Source of the DNA: Burkholderia sp. lig30
GTDB lineage: Bacteria > Pseudomonadota > Gammaproteobacteria > Burkholderiales > Burkholderiaceae
Length of the DNA: 64,000 nt
Assembly: GCF_000687455.2 (NCBI RefSeq)
Contig: NZ_JGVW01000061.1
Coordinates: 19,857-83,856, forward strand
Direction: 5' to 3'
In this document: piece after piece, positions 36,942 through 45,383 of the stretch
How positions within the stretch are numbered: position 1 is the stretch's first letter
Layout of the letters: each line of letters begins with the position of its first letter
Made by a program: the position numbers and the translations under genes
Notes under the pieces: model-generated
Told to the model about the DNA's origin: nothing
Database searches by the model: none
What the model saw: only the letters and a program-made list of their open reading frames with translations

Positions 36942-37093
36942 GGGTCTGTTTACATACGGGCGATTTCGGGCATTCACCTGGAATGAACATCAAGCTTGGG
37001 GGTGTCACGAGAACGGCCGCTCGCCGCGTCACGCGCCTCGCGAGCGGCCGTTCTCGTGGCAACGCATGTGCGTTCCGTATGTAAACAGACCCT
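36942..37093. mobile_element. 152-bp inverted-repeat element (MITE-like) in the dehydrogenase promoter
   Basis: The ends are perfect 18-bp inverted repeats (GGGTCTGTTTACATACGG and its complement). Inside, a perfect 19-bp stem (37006-37024 with 37040-37058) encloses a 15-base loop. It has no ORF of note. It starts one base upstream of the dehydrogenase ribosome site and ends 17 bases from the LysR stop. It resembles a miniature inverted-repeat element; target-site duplications are not evident. Confidence 0.65.
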
Positions 37094-37110
37094 AGCGTGA
37101 CGCGTGCAGT

Positions 37111-38094
37111 TTACTGCAGCCCCGTGACGATGTCCGGGCGTTCGCCCGCGCGTGGCTTGTGGAGGAACGGATAGCTGCCGGTGGCGAGGACGGCCGGCGT
37201 GTTGAAATGATCGATCGCGTGCTCGACGAAGCTGCGGGTGCGCGCGGGCACGAATTGCCGGTTCGGATAGACGATCGACAGTTCCGAATCCGGATCGTCG
37301 ATCCGGTAGCCGGCGAGCAGCCGCACGAGCGCGCCGCTCGCCAGCGCATCGGCGGCGAAGCTTTCCGGCAGCACCGCGACGCCCGAGCCCGCGATGGCCG
37401 CCGCCTGCACGAGCGACAGATGGTTCGCGGTACAGACGGGCCGTGCCGACACCAGATGCGTGGCGTCGTCCGGGCCGATCAGCCGCCATGCGGCAGGATG
37501 CAGGTGCGGCGCCAGCGAGACCCAGTCGTGGCGCAGCAGGTCGTCGGGCGTGTGCGGCTCGCCGTGCCGTTCGAGATAGGCGGGCGCCGCGCATGGCACG
37601 AGCGTGTTCTGCGCAAGCGCGTGGCCGACGATTGCCGGGTTGCCGTCGAGGCGGCGGCCGGTCAGGATGCCGACGTCGTAGCCGGTGTCGAGCATGTCGA
37701 CCGGGCACTCGGAGATCGTGAGCTGCACCCGCACCTGCGGGTAGCGGCGCTGGAAGCCGGCGACGAGCGGCGTCAGCGCGAGCGGCGACAGCATGCCCGA
37801 CGCGACGACGCGCAACGTGCCGACCGGCTCGCGCACCTCGTGCGCGACCGATGCCTCGAGGCTGTCGAACTCCTCGAGCAACGCGCGGCAGCCTTCCAGA
37901 TAGCGTGTGCCGGCCTCCGTGAGCGACAGGTTTCGGGTGGTCCGGTGAATCAGCCGCGTATTCAGGTGATCCTCGAGCATCGCGATCGAACGGGTGACGA
38001 GCGCGTTCGACACGCCGAGTTGATGCGCCGCGCGCCGAAAGCTCTGCTGTTCGGCGACACAGACGAAAACACGCATGTTCTGAATCTGGTTCAT
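37111..38094 (-). CDS. LysR family transcriptional regulator
   Basis: A 327-residue regulator. The N-terminal HTH is QLGVSNALVTRSIAMLEDHL (about residues 24-43), followed by RLIHRTTRNLSLTEAGTRYL. The LysR effector domain shows GTLRVVASGMLSPLALTPLV and ECPVDMLDTGYDVGILTGR. This is the CrgA/DmlR-like subgroup. It diverges from the class V aminotransferase across 584 bases. Control of that gene is inferred from the arrangement. Confidence 0.92.
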   Translation of the reverse strand: MNQIQNMRVFVCVAEQQSFRRAAHQLGVSNALVTRSIAMLEDHLNTRLIHRTTRNLSLTEAGTRYLEGCRALLEEFDSLEASVAHEVREPVGTLRVVASGMLSPLALTPLVAGFQRRYPQVRVQLTISECPVDMLDTGYDVGILTGRRLDGNPAIVGHALAQNTLVPCAAPAYLERHGEPHTPDDLLRHDWVSLAPHLHPAAWRLIGPDDATHLVSARPVCTANHLSLVQAAAIAGSGVAVLPESFAADALASGALVRLLAGYRIDDPDSELSIVYPNRQFVPARTRSFVEHAIDHFNTPAVLATGSYPFLHKPRAGERPDIVTGLQ

Positions 38095-38678
38095 GGCTTG
38101 CGTAATTCCTGGCCCGATTGAGTGATTATGGTTGTGTTTTTCCGTCGCGCAAGCCAGCCCCCCGGCGAGCGAAGCGCATATCGTCGTCGTATCGAAATGG
38201 TCGCTCGATAACGTGGACGATTGTTCATAACGTGAGCGATTGTTCAATAAGGCGGCGATGCTCGTCAACCCGCAAAAGACGCGGGTTGCGCAAAAGCGCA
38301 ATGCCGCGTATCGCATGCGATGTATTCTCCGGAGCGCCGATATTTCAATGATGCGCGGTCGATTCGTCGGTAAATTCTCGATTCGAGTCTTTCTTATCAG
38401 AAGGAGTGGAGGCTGTCCTTCATGAGTTTAAGAATCGTCTTGCATTTATAGGTGATTTTTCTTATATCTGCGGAGAATCGTCTTATTCGCGACGGAAGTG
38501 CCGCGACACGATTTTCCCGGTGCGGCATTTTTTCACGCCGGGCGGCGCCGCGACCCCGATGCGGTTCGGCGCAGGGCGAACAACCCCCTTGCGCAACGCG
38601 GCGGAACGGAGAATCATCGACAGGCTCGCCGCCTGTCGCGCGGCGAACGCCTTTTCGTTCCGTCACCACTCTTTTGTC
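38095..38678. promoter_or_regulatory. Long divergent region with tandem 19-bp repeats
   Basis: 584 bases, A+T-richer than its neighbours at 38230-38490. TAACGTGGACGATTGTTCA (38209-38227) is followed at once by TAACGTGAGCGATTGTTCA (38228-38246), differing only by GA/AG. A CAACCCGC-AAAAGAC-GCGGGTTG stem lies at 38266-38288. A nine-codon ORF with AGAAGGAG before it (38422) could be a leader peptide. Candidate LysR-controlled region; no gene of normal size. Confidence 0.55.
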
Positions 38679-39887
38679 ATGTCCATCGATTACTCGCCGA
38701 TTCCCTGTCCCGTCGTCGTGCCGCTCGACGCGATCCTGCCCGAAGAACCGCTGCTGATGATGGGGGCCGGCCCGGTCCCGATCCCGGCCGCCGTCGCCAA
38801 GGCGAACACGATCGTGATCAACCACCTCGGCGCGACGATGGCGAAGATCATCGAGCAGGTCAAGGAAATGGCGCGCTACGTGTTCCAGACCCGGACCAAA
38901 TGGGTGCTCGGCGTCGCGGGGCCGGGCTCGGCCGCGATGGAAATGGCGATGTCCAATCTCGCCTGGCGCGGCACGCGCGTGCTGGCGATCAAGAACGGCT
39001 TCTTCAGCGCGCGGATGGCCGAGATGGCGACGCGCGTCGGCGCCGACGTGTCGGTGCTCGAGGTGCCGGACCGCTCGGTCGCGAGTCTCGAAGAAGTCGC
39101 CGAGGCGATCGCGCGCGAGCGGCCGGAGGTCGTCACGATCGTCCACGGGGAGACCTCCAACACCGTCTGGAACCGCGACCTGCGCGAGATCGCCGCGCTC
39201 GCGAAGGCGGCGGGCGCGCTCGTCGTCGTCGATGCGGTCTGTACGCTGTCGACGATGCCGCTCGAGATGGACGCATGGGACATCGACGCGGTGATCACCG
39301 GCGGCCAGAAGGGGCTGTCGTCGATTCCCGGCGTGTCGCTGATCGCGTTTTCCGACGCGGCGTGGGCGCGGATGAAGAGCCGTCCCGAGCCGAACGCGCA
39401 CTGGTGCCTCGACATGGCGCTCGCCGAGAACTTCTGGCACAACGCCGGCTATCACTACACCGCGCCGGTGTCGGGTGTGCTCGCGCTGCACGAGGCGTTG
39501 CGTCTCGTGTGCGCGGAGACCCTCGAAAACCGCTTCGCCCGCCATCTGCGCTGCTCGCTCGCGCTGCAGGCCGGCATTGAGGCGATGGGCCTCGCGCTCT
39601 ATGCGCCGAAGGCGTGCCGGCTCAATTCGGTGGTCGGGATCGAGACGCCCGAGGGGCTGACGCCGGGGATGATCTGCGGGCACATCTCGAAGCAGTACCA
39701 GGTCGAGATCTCCGGCTCATTCGGCTTGCCGATCGTGCGGATCGGGCAGATGGGCGAGCAGTGCCGCGAACACAACCTGTTCCGCACGCTGCATGCGTTC
39801 GGCCGCACGATGCTCGACCTCAAGGTGGGCGTCGACCTGCCGGCCGGGGTCGCGGCGCTCGAACAGGCGCTGTCGGAGCGCGGCTGA
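38679..39887 (+). CDS. Class V aminotransferase (alanine/serine-glyoxylate type)
   Basis: A 402-residue PLP enzyme, fold type I. After LLMMGAGPVPIPAAVAKAN the N-terminal domain reads like alanine-glyoxylate and pyridoxamine-pyruvate aminotransferases (VLGVAGPGSAAMEMAMSNLA). VHGETSNTVWNRDLREI and VVDAVCTLSTMPLEMDAW hold PLP ring contacts; the Schiff-base lysine is in VITGGQKGLSSIPGVSLIAF (about residue 212). The C-terminal Arg region is PIVRIGQMGE. The amino donor is unknown. ATG at 38679 chosen by homology of the start; upstream frame (from 38406) is leader. Confidence 0.88.
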   Translation: MSIDYSPIPCPVVVPLDAILPEEPLLMMGAGPVPIPAAVAKANTIVINHLGATMAKIIEQVKEMARYVFQTRTKWVLGVAGPGSAAMEMAMSNLAWRGTRVLAIKNGFFSARMAEMATRVGADVSVLEVPDRSVASLEEVAEAIARERPEVVTIVHGETSNTVWNRDLREIAALAKAAGALVVVDAVCTLSTMPLEMDAWDIDAVITGGQKGLSSIPGVSLIAFSDAAWARMKSRPEPNAHWCLDMALAENFWHNAGYHYTAPVSGVLALHEALRLVCAETLENRFARHLRCSLALQAGIEAMGLALYAPKACRLNSVVGIETPEGLTPGMICGHISKQYQVEISGSFGLPIVRIGQMGEQCREHNLFRTLHAFGRTMLDLKVGVDLPAGVAALEQALSERG

Positions 39888-39944
39888 CCGTTCGCGCCGG
39901 CGCTTGCGGGCGTCGGTGTGTCGTGCGAGCCGGGAGCGGTGCGC

Positions 39945-40892
39945 CTACCCGGCCTGCATCACCTGCCGGTAGGCATTCGGCGTGGCGCCGTGCGCGTCGC
40001 GGAAGCGGTGACTGAAGTGCGCGGGGTTCGCGTATCCGCATTGCGCGGCGATCTGCGCGAGCGGCAGCGCGGTCGAACGCAGCAGCGTGCGCGCCCGCGC
40101 AAGGCGCTGCTCGGCGATCCACGCGTGCGGCGTGTGGCCGAACGACAGACGGAACATCCGCGCGAAGTGGTATTCGGATAGCGCCGCGACGTCGGCCAGT
40201 TCGCCGAGCGTCAGCGGCTGTGTCAGGCACGCGTCGATATAGTCGCGCACGCGGCGGCGCACCGCAGGCGCCAGGCCGCCCTTGAACGGCGCGTCGGTGC
40301 GCGCCACGCCTTGCCCGCGCAACAGCAGGCTCAGTACGTCGTGCGCGGTTTCGTTCGCGCGCAGCCGCCCGTCGGCGTCGTCCCAGTGCTCCAGTACGAG
40401 CGACTGGCACAGCGCGGCGACCCGCGGGTCCTCGAAATAGGTGCGGTCCGCGAGCGTCATTTCGCGCGGCTCGCGGTCGAGTTCGCGGATCGCGCGGCGT
40501 GCGAAATGCTCGGGCAGGAAATACAGGTGGACGAAATGCATCTCGCCGCGCACCCACCAGCGCGACTCGTGATCGCCCGGCAACGCGCAGAGCAGGCTGG
40601 GTGCGCCGTAGCCCGGCACCTTCTGGCGCTCCGTGCGGTAGCCGCCGTCGAGATAGCACGACAGCGTGTGATGCCCCGGCTGCTCGTATACCGTTTCGCT
40701 TTCGTCGGTGATGCGCGTCCACTCGGCGATCGCCAGGTGGTCGCCGAGCCACGCGAAGCGCTCGAGCGTGGCGTTCGCCTCGCTCAGCGTGCGGCACACC
40801 GATTGCAGGCCGAACGGCATCTCGCCGCCGGGGGCATCGGCGGCGGGCACGGACGAGGCAGCGGCAGTCGGAACGGAAGGACGTGTGCGCAT
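39945..40892 (-). CDS. AraC family transcriptional regulator
   Basis: A 315-residue regulator. The N-terminal domain (about 30-190) is a cupin-like sensor (YLDGGYRTERQKVPGYGAPS, HFVHLYFLPEHFARR). Two helix-turn-helix units follow (LTLGELADVAALSEYHFARM; LPLAQIAAQCGYANPAHFSH), ending FRDAHGATPNAYRQ. It converges on the aminotransferase gene and diverges from the EamA gene 138 bases away, which it may control. Confidence 0.93.
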   Translation of the reverse strand: MRTRPSVPTAAASSVPAADAPGGEMPFGLQSVCRTLSEANATLERFAWLGDHLAIAEWTRITDESETVYEQPGHHTLSCYLDGGYRTERQKVPGYGAPSLLCALPGDHESRWWVRGEMHFVHLYFLPEHFARRAIRELDREPREMTLADRTYFEDPRVAALCQSLVLEHWDDADGRLRANETAHDVLSLLLRGQGVARTDAPFKGGLAPAVRRRVRDYIDACLTQPLTLGELADVAALSEYHFARMFRLSFGHTPHAWIAEQRLARARTLLRSTALPLAQIAAQCGYANPAHFSHRFRDAHGATPNAYRQVMQAG

Positions 40893-41030
40893 GATCGGAC
40901 GAGTATAAGGCGCGCGTGCGGGCGCCGCGCGCCGCGCGGGAAATGACCGCAATCCTGGACAATCGGCCGGCGGCGCGCAGCGGCATAGTCGGGTGTCCCG
41001 TTTCGATCCGGCTTGCGCCGCCCGTTTGCA

Positions 41031-41969
41031 ATGAACCTGTCGCTCTACCTGCTCACCGTGCTGATCTGGGGCACGACGTGGATCGCCATCAAGTGGCAGC
41101 TCGGCAGCGTGCCGCCGCCCGTGTCGATCGCCTGGCGTTTCTGGCTTGCGGCCGCGGTGCTCTTCATGCTGCTGCGGGTGCTGCGCCGGCCCGCGAGGCC
41201 GCCGCGCGACGCATGGCGCTATCTCGTCGCGCAGGGTGTGGCGCTTTTCTGCATCAATTTCCTGTGCTTCTACTACGCCGAGCGGATCGTGCCGAGCGGG
41301 CTCGTCGCGGTGGTGTTCTCGACCGCGCCGTTGCTCAACTCGATCAACGGCCGGCTGTTCATGGGCCGGCCGCTGCGGCCGTCGGCGCTGGCCGGCGCGA
41401 TGCTCGGGCTGGTCGGCATCGCGTGTCTGTTCCTGCAGCAGATGGCCCACCACATCGGCGACCACACGATCTGGCTCGGCCTCGCGGTCGCGTTCGCCGG
41501 CACGATGTGCTTCTCGGCCGGCAACCTGCTGTCGAGCCGGATGCAGTCGATGGGGCTCCATCCGCTCGTGACCAACGCGTGGGCCATGCTGATCGGCGCC
41601 GCGATCCTGACCGCCGGCAGCCTCGCGGCGGGGCTGTCGTTCGTGCCGGACACGAGCCCGCGCTATCTCGGCGCGCTCGCGTATCTGGCCGTGCCCGGCT
41701 CGGTGATCGGGTTCACCGCCTACCTGACCCTCGTCGGACGCATCGGGCCGGAGCGCGCCGCGTATTGCACGGTGTTGTTCCCGATCGTCGCGCTGGCCGC
41801 GTCGACGGTGTACGAGGGTTACCGCTGGTCGGCGCTCGCGGTGGTCGGCCTGATGCTGGTGGTGGCCGGGAATCTCGTCGCGTTCGATCTGACGCGCAGG
41901 CTCTTTGCGCGCGCGCCGTGGGCGGGATGGAGCGGCTCGCGCGGGGAGGGGCAGCGCGCGCCGCGCTGA
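41031..41969 (+). CDS. EamA/DMT family transporter
   Basis: A 312-residue membrane protein with ten hydrophobic segments in two EamA repeats (LTVLIWGTTWIAIKWQLG at the start, and AGTMCFSAGNLLSSRMQSMG in the second). AVVFSTAPLLNSINGRLF and GPERAAYCTVLFPIVALAAS are typical of the YdcZ/RhaT-like exporters. The substrate, perhaps an amino acid or metabolite, is not readable. The ATG at 41031 gives the family start. Confidence 0.92.
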   Translation: MNLSLYLLTVLIWGTTWIAIKWQLGSVPPPVSIAWRFWLAAAVLFMLLRVLRRPARPPRDAWRYLVAQGVALFCINFLCFYYAERIVPSGLVAVVFSTAPLLNSINGRLFMGRPLRPSALAGAMLGLVGIACLFLQQMAHHIGDHTIWLGLAVAFAGTMCFSAGNLLSSRMQSMGLHPLVTNAWAMLIGAAILTAGSLAAGLSFVPDTSPRYLGALAYLAVPGSVIGFTAYLTLVGRIGPERAAYCTVLFPIVALAASTVYEGYRWSALAVVGLMLVVAGNLVAFDLTRRLFARAPWAGWSGSRGEGQRAPR

Positions 41970-42078
41970 AAGGCGAAATCGCTCAATAGCGGGCACTTGC
42001 TCTGCCGGTATGCTTGCCTGTCGGGTTCCGCGGGCAAGAGTGGGCCGCGCGCCCGGCATGACGATCGGAGGGGCTTCC

Positions 42079-42621
42079 ATGCGCGAGTTGAACCTGAGCA
42101 AGGCTTTCACCCTGATGGAATCGGGGCCGGTGGTTCTCGTGACGACACATGACGGGGGGAAAGACAACATCATGACGGTCTCCTGGACCATGGTGATGGA
42201 TTTCACTCCGGTATTTGCCATCACCACGGGTGAATGGAATTACTCCTTCGCGGCATTGCGCAAGAATCGGGAGTGCGTCATTGCGATACCCACCGTTGAC
42301 CTGCTGGACAAGGTGGTCGGCATCGGGACATGCACCGGGGCCGATATGGACAAGTTTTCCAGGTTCGAGCTCACGCGGGTGCCGGCCAGGCTCGTCAGGC
42401 CACCGTTGATTAGGGAATGCGTCGCCAACATCGAGTGCAAGGTCATCGACATCGTCGAAAGGCACAACATCGTCGTGCTGGAGGGCGTTGCCGCCTACGT
42501 CGACACCGCACGCGAGGAGAAGCGCACGGTTCATGCAGTGGGCGACGGAACGTTCATTGTCGACGGGCGCAAGATCGACCGGAAGAAGATGATGGCCTCC
42601 AGGCTCCCACCGGGCGTTTAG
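42079..42621 (+). CDS. Flavin reductase family protein, unlike its neighbours in base use
   Basis: A 180-residue FMN-binding split-barrel protein: SGPVVLVTTHDGGKDNIMTV (about residues 14-33), then VFAITTGEWNYSFAALRKN. It may reduce flavin for a partner oxygenase or bind FMN by itself. Codon use is clearly less G+C-biased at third positions than in adjacent genes (ATT, GCA, GAA, TTT), suggesting recent acquisition. GGAGGGG precedes the ATG at 42079. A dispersed repeat copy lies 11 bases after the stop. Confidence 0.88.
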   Translation: MRELNLSKAFTLMESGPVVLVTTHDGGKDNIMTVSWTMVMDFTPVFAITTGEWNYSFAALRKNRECVIAIPTVDLLDKVVGIGTCTGADMDKFSRFELTRVPARLVRPPLIRECVANIECKVIDIVERHNIVVLEGVAAYVDTAREEKRTVHAVGDGTFIVDGRKIDRKKMMASRLPPGV

Positions 42622-43010
42622 CGTCGATTGGCTAGCGCCTGTTCCCGCTAATGACGGACTTGCGCTGGCAGCCAAAAGGGCCGAGCGCGCGGAGCGTGAC
42701 GCGGCGATCGGCCCTTCTGCCGGCCCGGGTCGGCAGCCGATTGAACCGGTCGGCGCGGCGAATGGGTGAAACCGTTCCGCCGGCGTACCGACGTTCAGTG
42801 TTCTTCTCGGGCGCCCGGACGGCCGTTCGTCGGCAGGCAGCGGGCGTTCGGCCGCCCATCGCGCCCGTCGGGCCATCGACTGCCGCCGCTTGTGTTCGCC
42901 CCCTCCGTTGCTAGACTGAAAAATACCGCAGGAGGCCGCTTGCGCGGCAGTCGCCCGTCGCGAATCGGCAGACGGATGACGGGCGCGCAGCTGGCCGACC
43001 AGGAGGCAAC
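42622..43010. other. Intergenic region, 389 bp, with dispersed motif copy
   Basis: Copy C of the dispersed motif lies at 42633-42657 (TAGCGCCTGTTCCCGCTAAT). TTGCTAGACTGAAAAATACC at 42906 is a weak promoter-like stretch, and AGGAGG (43001) is the ribosome site of the next gene. No gene was seen. Confidence 0.5.
42633..42657 (+). repeat. Dispersed motif copy C
   Basis: TAGCGCCTGTTCCCGCTAAT, then GACGG: two or three substitutions from the consensus TAGGGCCTGTTCACGC(T)AATAACGG. Confidence 0.5.
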
Positions 43011-43445
43011 GTGAAACGCTTCATTGCGAGGCTCGGCAAGCGCATGACATCGAGGCTGGCGCGGGGCACCGTGGCGGGCGCGGTTCTGCTGGCGTCTTCG
43101 GCCTTTTTCGCGTCGGCATATGCCCAGCCCGTCGTCACGGGGCCGCTCAGCATCAGCGGGTCGCTCGTCGTGCTCGGGCCGGTGACGGTCGACGGCTCGC
43201 TGACGGTGGCCGGCGACATCTACGCCCGCGGTCCGATCACGGCGGAGTGGATCGAACGGATTCCGCCCGGCGATCCCGCCGTACGCAGGCGCTGGGGCGA
43301 GCGCACGATTCGTGGCCCGCTTACCGTGCACGGCCCGCTGATCGTGCATGGCGATCTGGAAGCGCATGGCCCGATCACCGTCGGCGGCCCCGCCGGCGCC
43401 GTCGGCCGCGTGGATGCCGAGGGCCCGATTACCGAGCGCCGTTGA
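43011..43445 (+). CDS. Secreted protein of short GPLxVxG repeats
   Basis: A 144-residue protein with a signal peptide (basic start, hydrophobic core VAGAVLLASSAFFASAYA, cut near residue 38). The mature part is made of seven-residue-type repeats: GPLSISG, GSLVVLG, GPVTVDG, GSLTVAG, later GPLTVHG, GPLIVHG, GPITVGG, with an insert (ERIPPGDPAVRRRWGERT) in the middle. This spacing suggests a short beta-helix, like bactofilins, but exported. GTG start with AGGAGG 5 bases before. Family unknown to me. Confidence 0.75.
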   Translation: MKRFIARLGKRMTSRLARGTVAGAVLLASSAFFASAYAQPVVTGPLSISGSLVVLGPVTVDGSLTVAGDIYARGPITAEWIERIPPGDPAVRRRWGERTIRGPLTVHGPLIVHGDLEAHGPITVGGPAGAVGRVDAEGPITERR

Positions 43446-43458
43446 AGGCGCCACCGCC

Positions 43459-43607
43459 TCAAAGCCAGGTGCCGCCCTGACGTTCGCTCGGCTCTTCGGC
43501 CAGGGCGTCGAAATCGTGGATCCAGTCCAGGTGATGCAGCACGCTGTCGCGCGCGCCTGCGCGGCATCTCCGATCAGCGTCACGCGGCCCTTGCTCCAGC
43601 GGCCTGG
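43459..43607 (-). pseudogene. Remnant of an FAD monooxygenase
   Basis: Read leftwards from 43607: PGRWSKGRVTLIGDAAQ, the FAD-binding end motif of aromatic hydroxylases. With a frame change it goes straight to SVLHHLDWIHDFDALAEEP and the stop, which resembles the extreme C-terminus of the same family (DWIYGFDA type). The N-terminal two thirds and about 80 middle residues are gone. Confidence 0.7.
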
Positions 43608-43614
43608 CGTCGCG

Positions 43615-43746
43615 CTCGATACGGTTCGCAACACCAGCGTCAATCTGAGCGACGAGATGGTCGACGGCCGAGTCGATCTGGCCATCGGCCTGCTGCCGCA
43701 ACTCAAGGGGGGCTTCTATCAGCGCCGCCTGTTCGATCGGCGCTAA
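43615..43746 (+). pseudogene. Remnant of a LysR regulator
   Basis: TVRNTSVNLSDEMVDGRVDL then AIGLLPQLKGGFYQRRLF matches the middle of the effector domain of NahR/NodD-like LysR proteins. The DNA-binding half and the rest of the effector domain are absent; a TAA follows at once. It abuts the monooxygenase remnant, so a LysR/hydroxylase pair was probably deleted here. Immediately after, CGATCGGCGCTAAT is duplicated in tandem (43735-43762). Confidence 0.7.
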
Positions 43747-43856
43747 TCGATCGGCGCTAATTCCGAACCATTCAGCAAGAGATAGGGTGATGGATGGTTT
43801 GCTGTCCTGTTGGGTGCTGCCGCGAGGACATTCCCGTTTGCGGTCGGGGTGGCCCG

Positions 43857-43885
43857 AAAAAAAACCGCCCGTACAATGCGGACGG
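43857..43885 (-). terminator. Terminator after the YfcJ-like MFS gene
   Basis: Read leftwards, CCGTCCGC and the complementary GGGCGG pair around a seven-base loop and run into eight T. It lies 42 bases past the stop at 43927. Confidence 0.85.
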
Positions 43886-43926
43886 CTTCTTGCATCTCGC
43901 GGGCGCCAGCCCGACGCGCCGCGCCC

Positions 43927-45141
43927 TCAGGCCACCGCGCCACTTCTCCCGAGCCGTGCCTGACGCCGATACAGCGCCGCCGACAGCGCGACGCCCGCCG
44001 CCGCCGCCACGGCTGCGAACAGGAATACCTGCGGATACCCGAACTCCCCGGCGACATACCCGGCGAGCGGCCCCGTGATCCCGAGCGACAGATCGAGAAA
44101 CACCGAATAGGCCGACAGCGCCGCGCCGCGGCTCGCGGGCGGCACGAGCGAGACCGCCTCGACGCCGAGCGACGGGAAGATCAGCGCGAAGCCGAAACCG
44201 GTGAGTGCCGCGCCGACGAGCGCGACGTGCGGCACCGGCGCGAGCCACAGCAGCACGAGCCCCGAGCATTCGAATGCGAACGACACGATCGCGACCCGGA
44301 AGCCGCCGTAGGTCTTGATCATGTTGGCGAACAGCAGGCGCGCGCCGATGAACAGCGTGCCGAACACGGTCAGCGACAGCGCGGCGTTCGGCCAGTGGCG
44401 CGCCGCGTAATACAGGGTCACGAAGGTGGCGATCGAGCCGAAGCCCGCCGAGCCGAGCGCGAGCCCGACCCCGTGCGGCAGCACGCGGGTGAACACGCTC
44501 GCATACGACAGCCGTTCGCCGTGCACGACCGGCACGGCCGGCATCAGGCGCGCGAGATAGAAGCCCGCCGCGGCGAGCGCGATGACGATCACGCCGATCA
44601 GCGCCGGATTCAGCGCATGGGCGATCGCGACGCCGACCGGTGCGCCGAGCGCGAGCGCGCCGTAGGTCGCGATGCCGTTCCACGAGATCACGCGCGCGTT
44701 GTGCGAGATGCCGACGCGCCCGATGCCCCACAGGATCGAGCCGGTGCCGCACAGGCTCTCGCCGACGCCGAGCACGAGCCGGCTGGCGACCAGCAGCACG
44801 ATGCTCGCGGCCGGCCATCGGGCCAGCAGCAGCGCGACCAGCAGCAGCACCCCGGACACGCCGCAGCCGACGAGCCCGCACACCACGGTCTGCTTCGGGC
44901 CGAGCGAATCCGCCAGACGCCCGGCGAGCGGGCGGGACGCGAGCGTCGCGAAATACTGCACGCTGATCGCCGCGCCGGCGACGATCGCGGAAAAGCCCAG
45001 ATCGTTGTGGACGAAGCCGGGCAGCACCGCGAGCGGCAGGCCGATGGTCAGGTAGCAGATGAACGTGAAAACGACGACGGAGACGATTTGCAGCGTGACG
45101 GCGAACCCGCTGCGCGGCGTCGAGGCAGAATCGGTTGACAT
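43927..45141 (-). CDS. MFS transporter, YfcJ/YhhS-like
   Basis: A 404-residue 12-segment carrier. Loop 2-3 reads [20 protein letters not shown], helix 4-5 [20 protein letters not shown], and the second half has [20 protein letters not shown]. The [12 protein letters not shown] segment is characteristic of the YfcJ/YhhS group, some of which export arabinose or drugs. Substrate unknown. It diverges from xdhA. Confidence 0.88.
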   Translation of the reverse strand: MSTDSASTPRSGFAVTLQIVSVVVFTFICYLTIGLPLAVLPGFVHNDLGFSAIVAGAAISVQYFATLASRPLAGRLADSLGPKQTVVCGLVGCGVSGVLLLVALLLARWPAASIVLLVASRLVLGVGESLCGTGSILWGIGRVGISHNARVISWNGIATYGALALGAPVGVAIAHALNPALIGVIVIALAAAGFYLARLMPAVPVVHGERLSYASVFTRVLPHGVGLALGSAGFGSIATFVTLYYAARHWPNAALSLTVFGTLFIGARLLFANMIKTYGGFRVAIVSFAFECSGLVLLWLAPVPHVALVGAALTGFGFALIFPSLGVEAVSLVPPASRGAALSAYSVFLDLSLGITGPLAGYVAGEFGYPQVFLFAAVAAAAGVALSAALYRRQARLGRSGAVA

Positions 45142-45237
45142 GGGGTCGGAACGGAGGGCCGGAAGCCGGACAGGAAAGTCGAATTCTTACATGGAACCGG
45201 TTTTGTCGCAGGTACTATTTGGTTAATTCATGGTCGG

Positions 45238-45290
45238 CCCCCCATATCGCGGCGCCGATATGGCCGGCATGCGCAGCCGGCTATGGGGGG
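45238..45290. promoter_or_regulatory. Nested inverted repeats upstream of xdhA
   Basis: Outer arms CCCCCCATA and TATGGGGGG enclose ATATCG/CGATAT and GGCCGGC/GCCGGC arms. It lies 94 bases upstream of the xdhA ATG and could be an operator or an RNA fold in the leader. Confidence 0.55.
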
Positions 45291-45383
45291 CGGAAATTTG
45301 TGGTGATAGGGTGCACACTGTCATCAACGACAGCAGCGGTCCGGCGCGGGCCGCGTTGCCCAACCAGAAAGACGACACGACAC

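Noticed and set aside
37063..37110. Upstream extension of the D-2-hydroxyacid dehydrogenase through the inverted-repeat element
   Set aside because: The ribosome site and conserved start MRVILFSS place the start at the GTG at 36927.
39945..42227. A 760-codon leftward frame
   Set aside because: Only the part from 40892 has AraC motifs; the rest is antisense to the EamA gene.
45142..45383. Known purine or xanthine riboswitch upstream of xdhA
   Set aside because: The nested inverted repeats do not fit the conserved cores I could recall.
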